From Faecalibacillus intestinalis (GTDB lineage: Bacteria; Bacillota_I; Bacilli_A; Erysipelotrichales; Coprobacillaceae), in the NCBI RefSeq assembly GCF_003024685.1, contig NZ_PYLQ01000010.1:23340-87339 (forward strand): a DNA stretch of 64,000 bases, given 5' to 3'. A program made the position numbers and the translations under genes. Position 1 is the stretch's first letter, and each line of letters opens with the position of its first letter. The notes beneath the pieces were generated by a model that had not been told where the DNA came from, did no database searches, and saw only the letters and a program-made list of their open reading frames with translations. This document shows positions 14,247-24,451 of this stretch, in pieces.

Positions 14247-17200
14247 TCAGTATTCAAATATTCGAATAAGGACATCTCCTATCTGACCCGGTATATCTTT
14301 AGTCCTTGAAAGTGATCCTTTTGGAATATAAATATCCAATCTTTTTGTACTAACTTTTCTAACCTCATTCAATTTATCACCTAATTCTTTTCCTTTTTTA
14401 AAGTTATTTACTTTTCTTAAGATGACATCATCATTTAAATCAGAAGCATACTGTTTAACTTTTCTTAGTATAGCACTGTCCTTTTCATAACTTGGTAACG
14501 TCACATCAATTGTTTTAACGCTGATTCCTTCTCCATTTTTGAAAAAATCAAATACTGGGAAGAACCCATCTGCTAATTTTCCAACATGCTCATATGCTGC
14601 ATATTGAATTTTTGCAAGTTTTTCCTCAATTATTGTACCTCGTAATTTTGCAGGTAAGCTCCACTCTTCAGCAACTTTTGTTGATACTCTTCCAAATAAG
14701 TCATCAATATAACTTGAAAGTCTTGAACATAAACTGCTCACTGTTGAATAGCATTTATTAACCAAAGGAATTTGTTCTATTTTTCCAGGTACTTTCTTCA
14801 AATAAGAAATTGTTCTTTTTGGAAAATCAGGAAGCTTTTCTAAAATACGTTTTGCAAGATCCGTTGCTTTTCCAGCAGCCCATTTTAATGGTTTTAGTAA
14901 GGAATCTGCAACCATTGTAAATACAATACAGCCAATGGAAATAATTGCACTTATAATCATTCCTCTTGCAAAATATATTAATGCATTAACAGCATCACAT
15001 ACATCCCCTGCTACTGGTAAAAATCCAATAACATCAATTATAAATTGCAGTTGATCTAATATCTTATCTGACTTAGGTGATGGACACGGTTGCGGTTCTT
15101 TAGCCTTTACTTTTTTTACAGGTTGTATAACTTTTTTTACTGCCTTCGTTGATTCATTAACTATTTTTACTGCATTAGAAACTGCCGAAGCAATTGCACC
15201 TGTTGTTTTTGATGGCACCGTCGTTGGTTTCTTTACTGTCTTTTTCTTTTCATCTTTCTTATTGCTGAAAATACTTCCAACAGCATTTATAACACTATTT
15301 GCGGCACTAGCAATGATTGATAAGATGCTTTTGTGTCCACTAGGATCTACATACTTGTATTGATTATTCAAACAGTATGTGTATCGGTTTTGACTTGTAA
15401 TGTTATCTTGTGTTCCCTTATAATCATCTATCTGTACGAACTGTCCAATTCTTGGATTGTAGTATCTTGCTCTTAAATAGATGTTTCCTGTTGTATCAAG
15501 CTTTTCTCCATCATAACCATAACCGCTTGTTTTATCATCTGTTTTTCCAAAGTCATCATATTCAATCTGTGACATTGTCCCTTTTGATGATATTTCAGCC
15601 ATTACACTTTGATTGTTTCCACTTAGATAAGTTTGTGTTCCATCTGCACTTTCTGTTGAGATTCGTTCTTCTCCATAGATATGAACATCATCATTTTCAG
15701 AAAGCACAAGTGTATTTTCAGCTGTCTTATCTAAAAGATAATCTTTGTATTCACATTTTTCATTGGATTTTGGATCCTTAATGAGATTACTTGCACACAA
15801 TCCATTTTTTCTTCTGTATGTAAGCTGATATCTCATTGCATCAAATGATTCATCTGATTTTTTCGCATCCAACAGTTCTTCTACTTCAGTAAATGGTAAT
15901 GACTGCATATAGTCGAACCATTCTTCTGTATCCTGTTTGTAATCTAAATCATATGGGCTGTTGATGATCTTTTCTTCATGAATTCGATCACCTTCACCAT
16001 CATATTCATAATTGTAAGTTCTGTCTCTGTTTGTTTTTAAAGTAGTCAATTGACCAAATTCATCATATTGATAATATTCTTTGTATCCACCAGCATAATA
16101 GATATCTCTTACATTTCCATTTTTATCATAATAGATATCAGTAAGTCCATCTTTTGATTTAATACTTGTCAACTGATTTTTGTCATTATAGTGATAGATT
16201 TTATTTGTTCCATCACTTGATGACTCTACTTTGTTTCCAAAAAGATCATAGCTGTATTCAGTTATGACTGTTTTTCCATCAATCGTTTTTGTTGAAGCTT
16301 TCAATTCATCCGATTCATTGTAGTCATAGCTGTTAACGACACCATTGATTGTTTCTGAAATAACATTGTCCTGTCCGTCATACTCATATTTGTATTCTGA
16401 CAGTGTCTTGTCACCTTTAGTATTGACATAAGCTGTTCTACGATTTAGTTCATCATAACTGTAATCTGTAGTAATACCATTTCTTTCTAATGATTTTGTA
16501 TTTCCTCTTACATCATAGCTGTAAGATGCATATTCCTTGTCATTTTTAGAAACCTTGTCTATTTTATCAAACTGATTATAGGTATAGCCGATTGTATAAT
16601 CATTATACTTCACTTCAGTTCTATTTCCATAGATATCCCATTTATATTCAACATTATTGTCGTTGGCATCTTTAACCTTTGTAATATTGTTGAACTTGTC
16701 ATAGGTATACTTGACACTCTTATTGTTATAGTCTGCTTCTAAAAGGTTGTCATAGGCATCATATTTGAACTGTCTTGTTCCTTCTGAAAGCTTTCTTCCC
16801 AATGCATCATATGAATAATCGATCGTTGTTCCATCGTTTTTTGTATAAGATGTCATTTGACCGAAATCATCATACTGATAAGTTTCAGTAAGTCCATATT
16901 CGCTTACTTCTTTAATAAGATTATCAGCTTCATCATATTCATAAGTTGCTTTTTGATCATTATAACTTCTTTCAACAAGATTGTTGTTTCCGTCATAATC
17001 GTACTTCATCACTCTTTCAAGAGGACTTTGTACCTTTGTCATGTTATTTAAGCTGTCGTATTGATATCTTGTAATAAAGCCATTGCTGTTTGTTTCTGCA
17101 ATCATATTGCTGTTGGCATCATATTCTCTTTTGATAACATGATCATAGATATCTTTATATTGAACAGCGTTGCCTTCTTCATCATAATCAACAGATACAA

Positions 17201-20200
17201 TTGCTTTCATGCTTCCATCTTCCAATGATGGGTAAAGATACTGTACTGGATGTTTTAAAGCATCATAGCGATATTGTGTTGTAAGACCCTTTTCAGTTTT
17301 TTCAACAACATTGCTTACAGCATCATATTTTTTTGAAATGATTTCCTTGTCGTTTTGTTTTTGACTTACTTCTCTTCCTAAAGCATCATAGCTGTATGTT
17401 GTCACCTTATCCTTATTTTCTGTTTTCTTGATAAGTTGTGAATTGACATCATATTTGTTAACTGTTTCATGTTCTTCATAGGTTTCTTTTGTCTTATTTC
17501 CATATTTGTCATATTCATAAGTTGAAACATATTTTAAGGCATTTGTTGATTTAACGATTTGATTCAAATCATTATATTCATTTTCTTTTGTTGTCTTATC
17601 ATTTTCTTTGACAGAAACAAGTCTGCCAAGAGAATCATATTTATTGACTGTTGTCTTTCTTGGTTCAACAGTTTTTACTACCTGACCAAGCAGATCATAT
17701 TCATTTTCTGTAACATTTTTATTTGGATCTGTTTCTTTGGTCCTTTGACCATAAATATCATATTCATACTCGCTGACAAATCCATTTTGGTTTGTTGCTT
17801 TTGATACGAATCCTTGGTCATTATATTCAAATGTTACTTTGTTTCCAAGCTTGTCTGTCATTTCAGTAAGATGGAATTTGTCATTGTAAACGTAAGATAC
17901 TGCAAATCCTCTCTTGTCAACTTCTTTTTCAACAAGTCCAAAGGCATTGTAATGTGTCTGTGAACTGTTTCCAAGGGCATCCGTTTCCTTAATAACATTG
18001 CCATAAATATCATATTCTTTAAGCGTTGCATTTCCAGCAGCATCTGTTTCCTTGATGACTTGACCCTTGGCATCATAATCTGTCTTGGTTACATTTCCAA
18101 GCTTGTCTGTCTTTTCAACAGCCTGTCCTAAAGCATCATATTTGACCGTATCTGTTTTATCAGTAAATGAATCGTGTGTTGAAACAAGCTGACCTTTGGC
18201 ATCATAACTGTATGTTAATGTTTTCTTGCCATCTGTTGAATCACTGACTTTTCTGTTTAACAGATCATATGTCGAATCAGTTACCGAACCAAGATGATTC
18301 GTCGTCTTGACTACATTTCCATATTTGTCGTATTCATAATCTGTTGCTTCATTTGTATTGCTTACTTCTTTAACAACACGACCATACTTGTCATATGTCT
18401 TGCTTGAAACTCTGCCATATGGATCTGTTGAGCTGACTTCCTGACTGAAGTCATCATATTCATGAGTTGTTACTTTTCCACCATTATCAGATGTTTTGGT
18501 TACATTTCCATTTTTATCATATTCTGTTTCTGTAACAAGTCCTGTTGTCTGATTCGTAGACTTGATGACCTGATCAAAACTATCATATTCTTCAACAGTG
18601 ACCTCACTGATCTTGTTTGTTTTTGTAACACGCCCGTATTCATCATAAGATTTGATTTCTACCGGTGTATCATTGATTGTTGTCTTAGTTACATTCCCAA
18701 ACTTGTCATATTCAAATTTTGTTGTATTTTTATAGGCATCAACCGTTTCGGCTTGTTGACCCTTGTCATTGTATTTATAAGTTGTAATGTTTCCAAGTTT
18801 ATCAATATCCTGAACCAGAATACTGTTGATGTCATAAATTTTTCTTTCGCTGTTTCCTTTAGCATCAATCGTTTCTGTTTCATTGTCCATTGCATCATAT
18901 TTATGTTGTGTAACATTGCCTAGTTCATCCGTTTCCTTAACAAGTCTGTCGAGCTTATCATATTCACTTGTCTTTGTATTTCCATAGGTATCTGTTTCAC
19001 TGAGAGTGTTTCCATAAACATCATAGCTGTATGTTGTTGTCTTTTTATCTTCTGTCTTTTTAATCAGTTGACCATAGACATCATATTTATTTGAAATAGC
19101 AACACCTTGCTCATTGACCTCTTTAATGACCCTGTCAAAAATATCATATTCTTTGGTATTGGCAAGTCCTCTTTGATCTACTGTCTTAATGATATTTCCA
19201 TTTTTATCATATTCTTTTGTTTCAGTTTTTCCATTAGGTAAAGTTGTTTTTACAATTCTGTTAAACTCATCATATTCATAGGATGTAACATTTCCTCTTG
19301 CATCTGTTGTCTTTACAAGATTATCTCCATCATATTCATTTGATGTTGTATTTCCTTTTCCATCAACTGTCTTGATTTCATGACCGACTGCATCATAAGT
19401 ATGCGTTGTAACCTGACCATAGGCATCTGTTTCCTTTACGATTTGTCCTTTGGCGTCATACGTATATTTTTTAATAAGTCCTTGTTCATCTGTTTCACTG
19501 ATAATACGATCACGATTGTCATACTTCTTAGATGTTTTTAGATTTCCCTTTTGAGTTTGGATAGCGTTGTTATTTTTATCATATACTGTAACTGTTTTGC
19601 TTCCAAGCTTGTCGATATATTCAACAACGTTTCCATTTCCATCATATTTGTATTCTTCACTGTTTCCATAGGAATCTGTTTTCTTGATGATCTGATTGCG
19701 ATTGTCATAGACATATGCTGTTGTACGACCGTTTGAATCAGATTCATTAACAATATTTCCCATGGCATCATAGCTGTAGTTTTCTACCAGACCATTGCTG
19801 TGAGTAACTGTTACAACCTGATTACCATCGTAGGCATAGCTTTTCCATACACCAAGAGCATCTGTTTCTTTGACAAGAAGGTTCTGTTCATTATATTCAT
19901 AAGTCACACCTTTTCTGTCTTCACTGTTTTCATAAATCAGATTGCTGTTGCTGTCATATTTATAGGTTTCTTTCGTACCATCCGCAGATGTTTTTGATGT
20001 TACATTATCATTTTCATCATAGGTATATTTTTCACTTGTTCCATCTGGATTGCTTTGCAATGTCAGATAGCCTTTTTTATTGTACTCATATGTTGTCTTT
20101 TGACCTTTTTCATCTGTTTCACCAATCATATTTCCAGCATCATTATAGCTGTAACTTTTCGATGATCCATCCGCCTTTGTAATTTTTGTTACCTTATAGC

Positions 20201-23093
20201 TGTCATCAAGAACATACTTTTCTGTTTCCTTATCATTATAGGTAACACTTGTCGTATTTCCCTTATAGTCAAAAGAGACCTTGTTTCCATTGGCATCCGT
20301 TTGTGAAACGACAACTCCGTTATCCTTATAAGTATTTTGTGCCAAAGTATTCCCATTTTTGTCTGTAATACTTTTTACCTTGCCATTTTTATCATAACTG
20401 TATTGTTCACTGTTTCCATTGGCATCAATAAATACTGTAAGCTGTCTGTCTGCGTTATATTGATATTGTACATTTGTACCATTTGGCAAGTTGATTTTGC
20501 TGACAAGATGATAATCATTGTATTCAAACGTTACTTGTTTGTTTCCCATATCAATATTTGTAATAAATCCATATTCATCATAGTTGATACGTGATTCAAA
20601 TCCCGTTTTCGTTTTAATAGATGTCAGAATTCCATATTCATCAAAGATATATGTAACATCTTCTTTATCATCTTTAATAGAAACATAGTCACCATCAACA
20701 TTGACAGTAAGACGATCAATAAGTTTAGGTACATATTTTCCATCTTTCTTTTCAATTTTTAAGATCTTTCCATCTCCTCTGTAAAAGATCATGTTATCGT
20801 CTTTATCATAGGAAATATACTGTTCAATATTTGATGAATAATTGTTTCCAAAAATCGATGCATTATCTTCTCCATAAGAGTTATAGACACGCGTCAAGCT
20901 TAATTCATCAAAATCTGTTAAAGTAAAATCTTTTGATTCATGATAGAAGTTTCCAATACTTGTATTAACTGGATCGGCAACTGCACAGTTTCCGTAGCAT
21001 GCAGGCCCTCTGTAAACATATTTTGCCTCAAAAGATGAAAGCTTTAATGGTGGTCTGTAGACATCCTTAGGTACTTTTGGATTATCTTTTGCAAATCTTA
21101 AGAAAAGAACATCTCCCTCTTTGACCTTGTTTGTAGATGTATTATTGTCTTTTTTAATATCATCTACCTTCAAGCCATAGTGTGATGCAATAGATTTAAG
21201 ATTATCTCCAAGTTTTACCTTATAGATAATAAACCCGTCTGTAATCAGTTCTTTTTCTGACTCAGTGCCATCCTTTTTAACTTTCATTCGATATTCATAG
21301 AACGTATCGTATTTTGGAATATCTCCAATTTTTAGATAGCTTGTCGTATAGTTGACTTCACCCTTTTCATATTTTTGGGTTCCATCAATTGGATCAGTTA
21401 TATAAACTGGATCAATGAAATAAGGTGAACTTTTTTCTTTGGCATGCTGTGATTTTACAAGTTCAAAATCTGTTTCATTTGTTTTGGCATAAAGATCAAA
21501 ATCAATATCACTGTTTGGTTTGGCAATACCATCCATGCTGATTGCTTCGAAATATTGACCGTCTTTACTGTAAACTCTTAATTCATTGTCAAACTCGTTG
21601 ATGTCCAGATTTGGATCGACATCAAAATCATCACAATGATAAATTTCTACCTTTGGCAGATTTCCTGTTGATTCTGAATTAAAAACATTACATTTCCAGT
21701 TAGGCGATTCATCCGTAACTTGCAGAATCAATGTTTTCTTTTGCCCATCCTTTAATTCTTGGACGTGCTTTGTAATATCAAATTCTTTAAATCCTTTTGG
21801 TTTAGAAAACTTGGTATTTGAAATAAACTGTTTTTGGTTATCTGCCGGCTGTGTATTCCATGTAACCTTACCAGGATCAACATAGCTGGAGTTATAGATA
21901 TTGATATCATTTAACTCATTGGCACGATCCAGATCCTGTTCCTTATAAAGTTTCAAAACAGCATTTTCAACTCTTTGATTTTCACCGATATTTGGCATTG
22001 CAAAATAGATGAATGTTCTTGCAATTTTAATATTACTGTTTTTACCACCATAGAAGTTATCATCATATCCAACAAACAAATCTGAATATTGACTTTGGAT
22101 ATTTGGTCTTCCTGAACGGATATAGCTTGATTCAAGATCAATAACATCCACATTTTCAACTGCCACATTTGATCTGGCAACAACAGGATAGACTCTGTCT
22201 TCTTCACTTAACCAAGATGTTGTTAATGACAATGTAACTTTGATATTGCCATTATCAAGTTCCTTATAGTCATATCCTACTTCCTGATTTCTGTTTCCAT
22301 CCTTATCAACAAGATAAGGCGCATTTAATACAAAGACTTCTTTTTTATCTTTTTTAAAAACAATAGATCCTGCATCATTTTTACTGACATTATAGTCATC
22401 TTTGTAAACTTCAAATGAATAAGTATCTTTATCAAGTTCCCCATTGATATAGATATTTTGTGAAACCGTATTTGAATTGATTCTATATTCTAAATCTAAA
22501 TTTTTTTCTACTTCTGAATACAGAATAACATTTTCTTTGATAGCATAATTTGTAAGACTTCCAGAAGGCATAACTGTAAGCACATTGTCTTTAGGATCTG
22601 TAATTTCTAATACGCCTTTTTGAATGTTGATGTCATAAAGACCATCTTTATTTTCATAAGAGGATGTTGATCTGAATAACGATGCTTTCTTTTCTATATC
22701 GTTATCAATCTCAACATATTTTCCATCTTCTTTTTTATGTATCTGCTCGAAATAAAAATCTGTCACATATTCCCCGCTTGACAGTTTATAAGTTTTTGTG
22801 TTTTCCGTTCTTAATTTAACGATTTCCTGATCATTTTGTCTGGAAGTATCTTCTTCGTCTACCGAAGGTTCTTTTGTAATAACATCAGGATTTCCTTTTT
22901 CTATTATTTGTGCAGATGTCTTATGAACATTATTGATATTTTCATCATAATATTCTCCATATGGATCCTGTTCCTTGATTTTTTCAAGTTCTTCTGCATA
23001 TACTTTTCCAAACAGTTCAAGCTGACCAATTGCCATAGCTAGAACTATCATAGAAATGATGGCTATCTTTATTTTATTAAGTACAGCTTTCAT
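14247..23093 (-). CDS. Giant Rhs/YD-repeat protein with C-terminal nuclease-like toxin (2,948 aa)
   Basis: Signal peptide at residues 1-33 (ends VYAEE). A DNRLRE-type domain (~318-500), a LysM cell-wall module (~620-665, 'YKVKLGDNLKSIASHYGL'), an Rhs entry domain (~695-760), then ~1,600 residues of YD repeats (GxxxxYxYDxxGN pattern) and the Rhs core ending at 'YLRARYYNPRIGQFVQIDDY' and DPSGH (~2583). Past the core: a Pro/Thr/Lys linker, a hydrophobic pre-toxin segment (~2680-2740) and a C-terminal domain with RGTIIE (E~2823), FDFF (D~2849) and SVKTID (K~2860), the E...D...K spacing of restriction-endonuclease-fold toxins. It is a wall-associated polymorphic toxin for contact killing. It follows agrDB and a 159-aa gene without gaps. 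Toxin type is inferred. Confidence 0.92.
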   Translation of the reverse strand: MKAVLNKIKIAIISMIVLAMAIGQLELFGKVYAEELEKIKEQDPYGEYYDENINNVHKTSAQIIEKGNPDVITKEPSVDEEDTSRQNDQEIVKLRTENTKTYKLSSGEYVTDFYFEQIHKKEDGKYVEIDNDIEKKASLFRSTSSYENKDGLYDINIQKGVLEITDPKDNVLTVMPSGSLTNYAIKENVILYSEVEKNLDLEYRINSNTVSQNIYINGELDKDTYSFEVYKDDYNVSKNDAGSIVFKKDKKEVFVLNAPYLVDKDGNRNQEVGYDYKELDNGNIKVTLSLTTSWLSEEDRVYPVVARSNVAVENVDVIDLESSYIRSGRPNIQSQYSDLFVGYDDNFYGGKNSNIKIARTFIYFAMPNIGENQRVENAVLKLYKEQDLDRANELNDINIYNSSYVDPGKVTWNTQPADNQKQFISNTKFSKPKGFKEFDITKHVQELKDGQKKTLILQVTDESPNWKCNVFNSESTGNLPKVEIYHCDDFDVDPNLDINEFDNELRVYSKDGQYFEAISMDGIAKPNSDIDFDLYAKTNETDFELVKSQHAKEKSSPYFIDPVYITDPIDGTQKYEKGEVNYTTSYLKIGDIPKYDTFYEYRMKVKKDGTESEKELITDGFIIYKVKLGDNLKSIASHYGLKVDDIKKDNNTSTNKVKEGDVLFLRFAKDNPKVPKDVYRPPLKLSSFEAKYVYRGPACYGNCAVADPVNTSIGNFYHESKDFTLTDFDELSLTRVYNSYGEDNASIFGNNYSSNIEQYISYDKDDNMIFYRGDGKILKIEKKDGKYVPKLIDRLTVNVDGDYVSIKDDKEDVTYIFDEYGILTSIKTKTGFESRINYDEYGFITNIDMGNKQVTFEYNDYHLVSKINLPNGTNVQYQYNADRQLTVFIDANGNSEQYSYDKNGKVKSITDKNGNTLAQNTYKDNGVVVSQTDANGNKVSFDYKGNTTSVTYNDKETEKYVLDDSYKVTKITKADGSSKSYSYNDAGNMIGETDEKGQKTTYEYNKKGYLTLQSNPDGTSEKYTYDENDNVTSKTSADGTKETYKYDSNSNLIYENSEDRKGVTYEYNEQNLLVKETDALGVWKSYAYDGNQVVTVTHSNGLVENYSYDAMGNIVNESDSNGRTTAYVYDNRNQIIKKTDSYGNSEEYKYDGNGNVVEYIDKLGSKTVTVYDKNNNAIQTQKGNLKTSKKYDNRDRIISETDEQGLIKKYTYDAKGQIVKETDAYGQVTTHTYDAVGHEIKTVDGKGNTTSNEYDGDNLVKTTDARGNVTSYEYDEFNRIVKTTLPNGKTETKEYDKNGNIIKTVDQRGLANTKEYDIFDRVIKEVNEQGVAISNKYDVYGQLIKKTEDKKTTTYSYDVYGNTLSETDTYGNTKTSEYDKLDRLVKETDELGNVTQHKYDAMDNETETIDAKGNSERKIYDINSILVQDIDKLGNITTYKYNDKGQQAETVDAYKNTTKFEYDKFGNVTKTTINDTPVEIKSYDEYGRVTKTNKISEVTVEEYDSFDQVIKSTNQTTGLVTETEYDKNGNVTKTSDNGGKVTTHEYDDFSQEVSSTDPYGRVSSKTYDKYGRVVKEVSNTNEATDYEYDKYGNVVKTTNHLGSVTDSTYDLLNRKVSDSTDGKKTLTYSYDAKGQLVSTHDSFTDKTDTVKYDALGQAVEKTDKLGNVTKTDYDAKGQVIKETDAAGNATLKEYDIYGNVIKETDALGNSSQTHYNAFGLVEKEVDKRGFAVSYVYNDKFHLTEMTDKLGNKVTFEYNDQGFVSKATNQNGFVSEYEYDIYGQRTKETDPNKNVTENEYDLLGQVVKTVEPRKTTVNKYDSLGRLVSVKENDKTTKENEYNDLNQIVKSTNALKYVSTYEYDKYGNKTKETYEEHETVNKYDVNSQLIKKTENKDKVTTYSYDALGREVSQKQNDKEIISKKYDAVSNVVEKTEKGLTTQYRYDALKHPVQYLYPSLEDGSMKAIVSVDYDEEGNAVQYKDIYDHVIKREYDANSNMIAETNSNGFITRYQYDSLNNMTKVQSPLERVMKYDYDGNNNLVERSYNDQKATYEYDEADNLIKEVSEYGLTETYQYDDFGQMTSYTKNDGTTIDYSYDALGRKLSEGTRQFKYDAYDNLLEADYNNKSVKYTYDKFNNITKVKDANDNNVEYKWDIYGNRTEVKYNDYTIGYTYNQFDKIDKVSKNDKEYASYSYDVRGNTKSLERNGITTDYSYDELNRRTAYVNTKGDKTLSEYKYEYDGQDNVISETINGVVNSYDYNESDELKASTKTIDGKTVITEYSYDLFGNKVESSSDGTNKIYHYNDKNQLTSIKSKDGLTDIYYDKNGNVRDIYYAGGYKEYYQYDEFGQLTTLKTNRDRTYNYEYDGEGDRIHEEKIINSPYDLDYKQDTEEWFDYMQSLPFTEVEELLDAKKSDESFDAMRYQLTYRRKNGLCASNLIKDPKSNEKCEYKDYLLDKTAENTLVLSENDDVHIYGEERISTESADGTQTYLSGNNQSVMAEISSKGTMSQIEYDDFGKTDDKTSGYGYDGEKLDTTGNIYLRARYYNPRIGQFVQIDDYKGTQDNITSQNRYTYCLNNQYKYVDPSGHKSILSIIASAANSVINAVGSIFSNKKDEKKKTVKKPTTVPSKTTGAIASAVSNAVKIVNESTKAVKKVIQPVKKVKAKEPQPCPSPKSDKILDQLQFIIDVIGFLPVAGDVCDAVNALIYFARGMIISAIISIGCIVFTMVADSLLKPLKWAAGKATDLAKRILEKLPDFPKRTISYLKKVPGKIEQIPLVNKCYSTVSSLCSRLSSYIDDLFGRVSTKVAEEWSLPAKLRGTIIEEKLAKIQYAAYEHVGKLADGFFPVFDFFKNGEGISVKTIDVTLPSYEKDSAILRKVKQYASDLNDDVILRKVNNFKKGKELGDKLNEVRKVSTKRLDIYIPKGSLSRTKDIPGQIGDVLIRIFEY

Positions 23094-23573
23094 CTAAACA
23101 GCCTCCTCATTACTATAATGTTGATAATAATAATCATGGTAGGCATTGTATGCTTTTTGAAGATCATCTACATCTTTTTCACATAACATATCGACCCATG
23201 CTTTTGTCGAAAATGAATGAAGCTTCTTTACGATAGCCTGTTGCAGCTCCATCATTTGTCTGACATAAGGATCTTTACTGTTAGAGTTTTCCTGAATCTG
23301 TTTATTTAAAATACTCTGACATTCCTGAACTTCTTGATACCACCCATCGTCACAGAAATTACTTCCGTTTATTATTTTCAAAATAATAAGCATATTAGAT
23401 ACAGGTGTCATTTTACTGTCAAATTTCCCACTGCATTCATAATAGCCATTATCCTCAATTGCCTGTGTTTTTTGACTTGTCTGATAATAAACGACACCAC
23501 TTACACCAACAACTGATAAAAATACGATGAGTCCAACAATAATATTTCTTGTCGTCCATTTCTTAAAACGCAT
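23094..23573 (-). CDS. Membrane-anchored small protein upstream of the Rhs gene (159 aa)
   Basis: One N-terminal membrane segment ('IIVGLIVFLSVVGVSGVVYY') followed by an extracytoplasmic helical domain with three cysteines. It starts 3 bp after the agrB stop, and its own stop directly abuts the ATG of the Rhs gene. Co-expression with the toxin is certain from spacing. It may help export or anchor the Rhs protein; no family recognised. Confidence 0.75.
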   Translation of the reverse strand: MRFKKWTTRNIIVGLIVFLSVVGVSGVVYYQTSQKTQAIEDNGYYECSGKFDSKMTPVSNMLIILKIINGSNFCDDGWYQEVQECQSILNKQIQENSNSKDPYVRQMMELQQAIVKKLHSFSTKAWVDMLCEKDVDDLQKAYNAYHDYYYQHYSNEEAV

Positions 23574-23576
23574 AAT

Positions 23577-24170
23577 TTATCCTCCCAATTTAAATTGTTG
23601 TTTTCCACATTTATTATCTATTAATCCAATTACTTGCATAAATGCTTCGATAATAATTGATAGTGACATACTGATAACTCCTTGATAGAAGTCCTTTATT
23701 AGCATCAACACAATTACTATTATTCCAACAATAAGAATAACTTTTGTTTTTCCCTGATAAACTTTTTTTTCTTTTTCATCTAATTTTTTTGTACTTGTTT
23801 CGACTGGCGATACGAGGAATACAAAAATAAAGCTTGCTACAAAAATAGATAAAAACAACATACTTAGCTTTATTTTAATAGTTATACATAAAACTGCTAT
23901 TATTAATAAAATTGATAAAATATAGCACACTATAACTGATTTACTATGGTATCCTCCACCGTAACAACGTAATAAGTAATAAAATACACAAAATAGTAAA
24001 CCTTCTATATACATATTAAAAAATGAAACAATTACTAAAGTAGTAATTGTATTAAAAATAAAAGATATCATCTGGTACAAACCAAAATAATAAATTTCTC
24101 GATCATCCTTTTGAATAATATGATTTTCAATTAGCAGATTTACTATTTTATTACATACTTTTGAAAGCAT
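23577..24170 (-). CDS. agrB: AgrB-like autoinducer peptide processing protease (197 aa)
   Basis: Multi-pass membrane protein of AgrB size. The cytoplasmic catalytic pair is visible as H75 in 'YGGGYHSKS' and C82 six residues on, the His-x6-Cys spacing of AgrB cysteine proteases. AgrB cleaves AgrD and forms the thiolactone ring. The gene begins 1 bp after the agrD stop and is followed, 3 bp after its own stop, by the 159-aa membrane protein and the Rhs gene. This places peptide maturation and toxin production on one transcript. Confidence 0.9.
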   Translation of the reverse strand: MLSKVCNKIVNLLIENHIIQKDDREIYYFGLYQMISFIFNTITTLVIVSFFNMYIEGLLFCVFYYLLRCYGGGYHSKSVIVCYILSILLIIAVLCITIKIKLSMLFLSIFVASFIFVFLVSPVETSTKKLDEKEKKVYQGKTKVILIVGIIVIVLMLIKDFYQGVISMSLSIIIEAFMQVIGLIDNKCGKQQFKLGG

Positions 24171-24171
24171 T

Positions 24172-24306
24172 TTAGAATCTTCTCAATTTTTTTGCTTTTT
24201 CAGGTACAGTTGGTTGATTGATCCAATAAAAGCATGTCATGTTTACATTGCATAATGTCATCAAAAATGCTGACCCTGCTAATAATTTTAATAGTTTTTT
24301 TTTCAT
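24172..24306 (-). CDS. agrD: AgrD-like cyclic peptide precursor (44 aa)
   Basis: Too short to be picked up by length-based gene finding. GGAGGG precedes ATG 24306. The protein begins MKKKLLKLLAGSAFLMTLCN (amphipathic membrane leader), then NMTCFYWI, then NQPTVPEKAKKLRRF, an acidic/proline tail of the AgrD type. By analogy with staphylococcal AgrD, the mature signal would be a thiolactone with ring Cys25-Ile29 (C-F-Y-W-I) and a short N-terminal tail; cleavage after Ile29 is inferred. It lies 1 bp upstream of agrB. Regulated presumably by the AgrA homologue encoded upstream. Confidence 0.88.
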   Translation of the reverse strand: MKKKLLKLLAGSAFLMTLCNVNMTCFYWINQPTVPEKAKKLRRF

Positions 24307-24332
24307 ATATATTCTCCCTCCATTCTTTATCA

Positions 24333-24351
24333 CATAATATCCCATATTATG
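24333..24351. promoter_or_regulatory. Perfect inverted repeat in the agrD promoter region
   Basis: CATAATAT (24333-24340), CCC, ATATTATG (24344-24351), about 27 bp upstream of the agrD start. Likely overlaps the -10 region on the minus strand (CATAAT or TATTAT). Candidate operator for the XRE or AgrA regulator. Confidence 0.45.
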
Positions 24352-24401
24352 ATTTGCAAAGTAATATTGCCGAAATTTAAACTTTTTTTGGTGAAATCTA
24401 C

Positions 24402-24430
24402 AAAAAAAGACAAGATTCTTTGAATCTTGC
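24402..24430 (-). terminator. Terminator after agrC
   Basis: CAAGATT (24411-24417) pairs with AATCTTG (24423-24429); the minus strand then runs into CTTTTTTT. It separates the XRE-agrA-agrC operon from the agrD-agrB-Rhs operon. Confidence 0.8.
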
Positions 24431-24451
24431 CTGAACCAACACCAACCTTAC

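Noticed and set aside
15410..15781. 123-codon plus-strand frame rich in His and Leu
   Set aside because: It lies fully inside the Rhs gene on the other strand, has no ribosome binding site and has shadow-like composition.
14247..23093. Many antisense reading frames of 60-150 codons across the Rhs gene, and regular spacing that looks like a repeat array
   Set aside because: They are mirror images of the YD repeats (Tyr, Asp, Gly-rich codons on the other strand). The repeats vary in sequence and there are no spacers, so this is neither a CRISPR array nor a set of genes.
24307..24400. AgrA binding boxes upstream of agrD
   Set aside because: AAAGTTTAA resembles half a site, but no second properly spaced copy was found by eye.
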